From assembly GCA_947446335.1 (NCBI GenBank), contig CANFGA010000115.1, positions 1-8,228 of the forward strand: a DNA stretch of 8,228 nucleotides, given 5' to 3'. The stretch comes from Oxalobacteraceae bacterium (GTDB lineage: Bacteria; Pseudomonadota; Gammaproteobacteria; Burkholderiales; Burkholderiaceae_D). The notes under the pieces were generated by a model, which was not told where the DNA came from, made no database searches, and saw only the letters and a list, made by a program, of their open reading frames with translations. Both the position numbers and the translations under genes were made by a program. Below are positions 6,181 to 8,228 of the stretch, in pieces. How positions within the stretch are numbered: the stretch's first letter is position 1; the number at the start of each line of letters is the position of its first letter.

Positions 6181-8228
6181 CTACCGCGCCGAGAGCCGCT
6201 CCGCGACTATTTTTGGCGTGATGAACACCAGCAGCTCGGTTTTTTCGCTGGTGCGCTTGCTGCTCTTGAACAGGTGGCCGAGGTAGGGTATGTCGCCCAG
6301 CAAGGGCACCTTGTCGACCGACGTGGTCTCGGATTGTTCGTAAATGCCGCCCAGCACCACGGTGCCGCCATTTTCGACCATGACCTGGGTCTTCACATGC
6401 TTGGTGTTGATCGCAAAGCCGGCCTTGGTATCCTCGCCCTTGCTATCCTTGTTGACATCGACTTCCAGCACGACGTTGCCGTCCGGCGTGATCTGCGGCG
6501 TCACTTCGAGGCGCAAGTTGGCCTTCTTGAACAGGATCGACGTCGCGCCGCTGCTGGTCGCCACCTGGTACGGCAGCTCGATGCCTTGCTCGATCAACGC
6601 CATCGACTTGTCGGCGGTCACCACGCGCGGACTGGCGACGATCTTGCCCTTGCCGTCCGATTCCAGCGCCGACAATTCCAGATTCAGGAAACGGTTGGCA
6701 GCGGCTGAAAACAGGCTGAACGCCAGGCTGCCAGCGGCGGCGCCGCTGGAGAGGCTCGGTGCCGGCAAATTGACAAACTGGGTATTGTTGTAAACGCTGG
6801 AGGCGTCGCCCGACACTTGCCCGGTCACTTGCCCGGCGCCGGTCAGGTTGCCGGCCAACGCGATGCGCGAATTGCCGCCGCCGATCTGGTAGCCGCTGTC
6901 GCCGCCGCGCACGGTGCGCAAGTCGGCAAAACCGAGCTTGGCGCCGAGCGCGCGGCCAAAGGTATCGCTCGCTTCGACGATGCGCGCTTCGATCAGCACT
7001 TGCCTGGAGGCGATGTCGGTCTTCTGGATCAGCTTGCGGATATCGTCGAGCTTGGCCGCAATATCGGTGACGAACAATTGATTGGTGCGCGGCTCGATGA
7101 TGGCGCTGCCGCGCTTGGACAGCACCCGGTTCTTGCCGTCGCCAGCCGCATCGAGGCCGAACACGGTGCGAAAAGCCTCGGCCTTTTGATAGTTCAACTG
7201 GAAAATCTCGGAGCGCAGCGGCTCGAGTTCGGCGATCTGGGCGCGCTGCTCAAGCTCCAGCTTTTCCTTGATCAGCAGCTCTTCGCGCGGCGCGATCCAC
7301 AGCACCGAGCCATTCTTGCGCATGTCCAGCCCCTTCGCTTGCAAGATCACGTCGAGGGCCTGATCCCACGGCACTTCCTTCAGACGCAAGGTCAGGTTGC
7401 CGCTCACGCTGTCGCTGGTGATGATGTTCAAGCTGGAGATGTCGGCGATCGCCTGCAAGGCTGCGCGCACTTCGACGTTCTGAAAATTGAAGGTCAGTTT
7501 TTCGCCGCGGTAGCCCTGGCTGCCCTGGGTCAGCTTGTTCGCCACTTCCTTGATCGGCCGCACTTCCAGCACCAACTGGTTTTCGCCCTGATAGACGCTT
7601 TGTTCCCACAAGCCCTTCGCCTCGACCGTCATGCGCACGTTCTCCCCCATCTGCACCGTGCTCACGGTCGCTACCGGGGTGCCGAAGTCGCTCACGTCGA
7701 GACGCCGCCGCAATACCTCGGGCAAGCCGGTCTTGCTGAAATCGAGCACGATGTTGGCGCCTTGCTGGTGCACGTCGACCAGCACCTGGTTGCTCGGCAA
7801 GCCGACCACGATGCGGCCCTCGCCATTGCTACCGCGTCGAAAGTCGATGTCGCGCAGTGACAAAGCCGGGCTCGGCGCTGCATCGAGCGCGCCCGATGCT
7901 TCGAGGCTGACGAGGACCGCATTGCCATCGAGCGCCGTGGTGTAGACCAGCGAGCGCGCCAGGTTCAGCACCAGGCGCGAGTTCGCGCCAGACTGGACCA
8001 GGCTCACGCTGCGCAGGTCGGCCAGCTTGAGATCGAACAGATTTTTCCCGGTGGCATTGGCAGTAGCGCCAAAATCGAGTGCGATGCGCGCCGGATTGAC
8101 GATCGCGAAGCTGGCCGGCGCCGTCTCCAGAGGCTGGCGCAGCGTGATCTTGACGATCACGCGCGCGCCTTGCTGCTGAGCCGTGACCGCCTCGATCGCA
8201 TTGCCTTGCGCATGCGCCGCCATCCCCG
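6181..8228 (-). CDS. pilQ: Type IV pilus secretin PilQ (5' end cut by window edge)
   Basis: PilQ forms the outer-membrane secretin channel through which type IV pili extend and retract. The frame is open to the right edge. The ATG at 8223 lies near the end of a signal peptide (MAAHA, then QGNAIEAV), so the true start is outside the window. Numbering from that Met: AMIN domain one about 8-107 and AMIN two about 121-222, which in PilQ bind peptidoglycan; N0/STN domain about 241-311; N1 secretin repeat about 341-402 (IIEPRTNQLFVTDI); secretin C-domain about 410-675, with KIVASPRVVTADK, LEVTPQITPDG, the signature VPLLGDIPYLGHLF at 639-652 and the final LLVFITPKIV. All parts of a working secretin are present and no cysteine is seen. 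The stop is TAG at 6181-6183. In relatives pilQ ends a pilMNOPQ operon upstream of aroK; here a lipoprotein gene intervenes. Confidence 0.97.
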   Translation of the reverse strand, partial: GMAAHAQGNAIEAVTAQQQGARVIVKITLRQPLETAPASFAIVNPARIALDFGATANATGKNLFDLKLADLRSVSLVQSGANSRLVLNLARSLVYTTALDGNAVLVSLEASGALDAAPSPALSLRDIDFRRGSNGEGRIVVGLPSNQVLVDVHQQGANIVLDFSKTGLPEVLRRRLDVSDFGTPVATVSTVQMGENVRMTVEAKGLWEQSVYQGENQLVLEVRPIKEVANKLTQGSQGYRGEKLTFNFQNVEVRAALQAIADISSLNIITSDSVSGNLTLRLKEVPWDQALDVILQAKGLDMRKNGSVLWIAPREELLIKEKLELEQRAQIAELEPLRSEIFQLNYQKAEAFRTVFGLDAAGDGKNRVLSKRGSAIIEPRTNQLFVTDIAAKLDDIRKLIQKTDIASRQVLIEARIVEASDTFGRALGAKLGFADLRTVRGGDSGYQIGGGNSRIALAGNLTGAGQVTGQVSGDASSVYNNTQFVNLPAPSLSSGAAAGSLAFSLFSAAANRFLNLELSALESDGKGKIVASPRVVTADKSMALIEQGIELPYQVATSSGATSILFKKANLRLEVTPQITPDGNVVLEVDVNKDSKGEDTKAGFAINTKHVKTQVMVENGGTVVLGGIYEQSETTSVDKVPLLGDIPYLGHLFKSSKRTSEKTELLVFITPKIVAERLSAR

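Noticed and set aside
6817..7860. Long open frame on the + strand (about 347 codons) opposite pilQ
   Set aside because: Antisense shadow of the secretin gene in GC-rich DNA, with His/Gln/Ala-rich composition and no motif.

Overview
This 8.2-kb, GC-rich window looks like ordinary chromosome from a betaproteobacterium, most likely Burkholderiales and probably the Oxalobacteraceae (Janthinobacterium/Duganella/Massilia type). That placement is an inference from gene order (pilQ - aroK/aroB - dgt), protein flavour and base composition; no marker gene fixes it. No IS element, tRNA, rRNA, CRISPR array or phage gene was seen.

Layout from left to right. mutY (adenine DNA glycosylase) runs rightward and is cut at its 5' end by the window edge. 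All other genes run leftward. Read in their own direction from the right edge they are: pilQ (type IV pilus secretin, 5' end cut by the edge); 30 bp later a 680-residue lipoprotein built of Ig-like (Big_1-type) modules; a 189-bp gap with a strong inverted repeat just after the lipoprotein stop; one uninterrupted 553-codon frame with complete shikimate kinase (AroK) and 3-dehydroquinate synthase (AroB) domains; then a dGTPase-like HD phosphohydrolase (dgt) whose ATG lies one base after the aroB stop. dgt and mutY converge tail to tail with only 26 bp between them.

How the genes fit together. pilQ and the lipoprotein look like the tail of a pilMNOPQ-type operon and act at the outer membrane. 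aroKB supplies two steps of the shikimate pathway, and dgt appears translationally coupled behind it. mutY and dgt both concern nucleotide or DNA quality control, but they are on opposite strands and are not an operon.

The two points most worth a second look are the in-frame AroK-AroB fusion, where no stop codon separates two genes that are usually separate in proteobacteria, and the Ig-module lipoprotein inserted between pilQ and aroK, which carries acidic Asn/Asp/Gly-rich loops and ten mature cysteines besides the lipidated one. I see no clear sign of a wholly new system; most of the window is well-known housekeeping and pilus biology.
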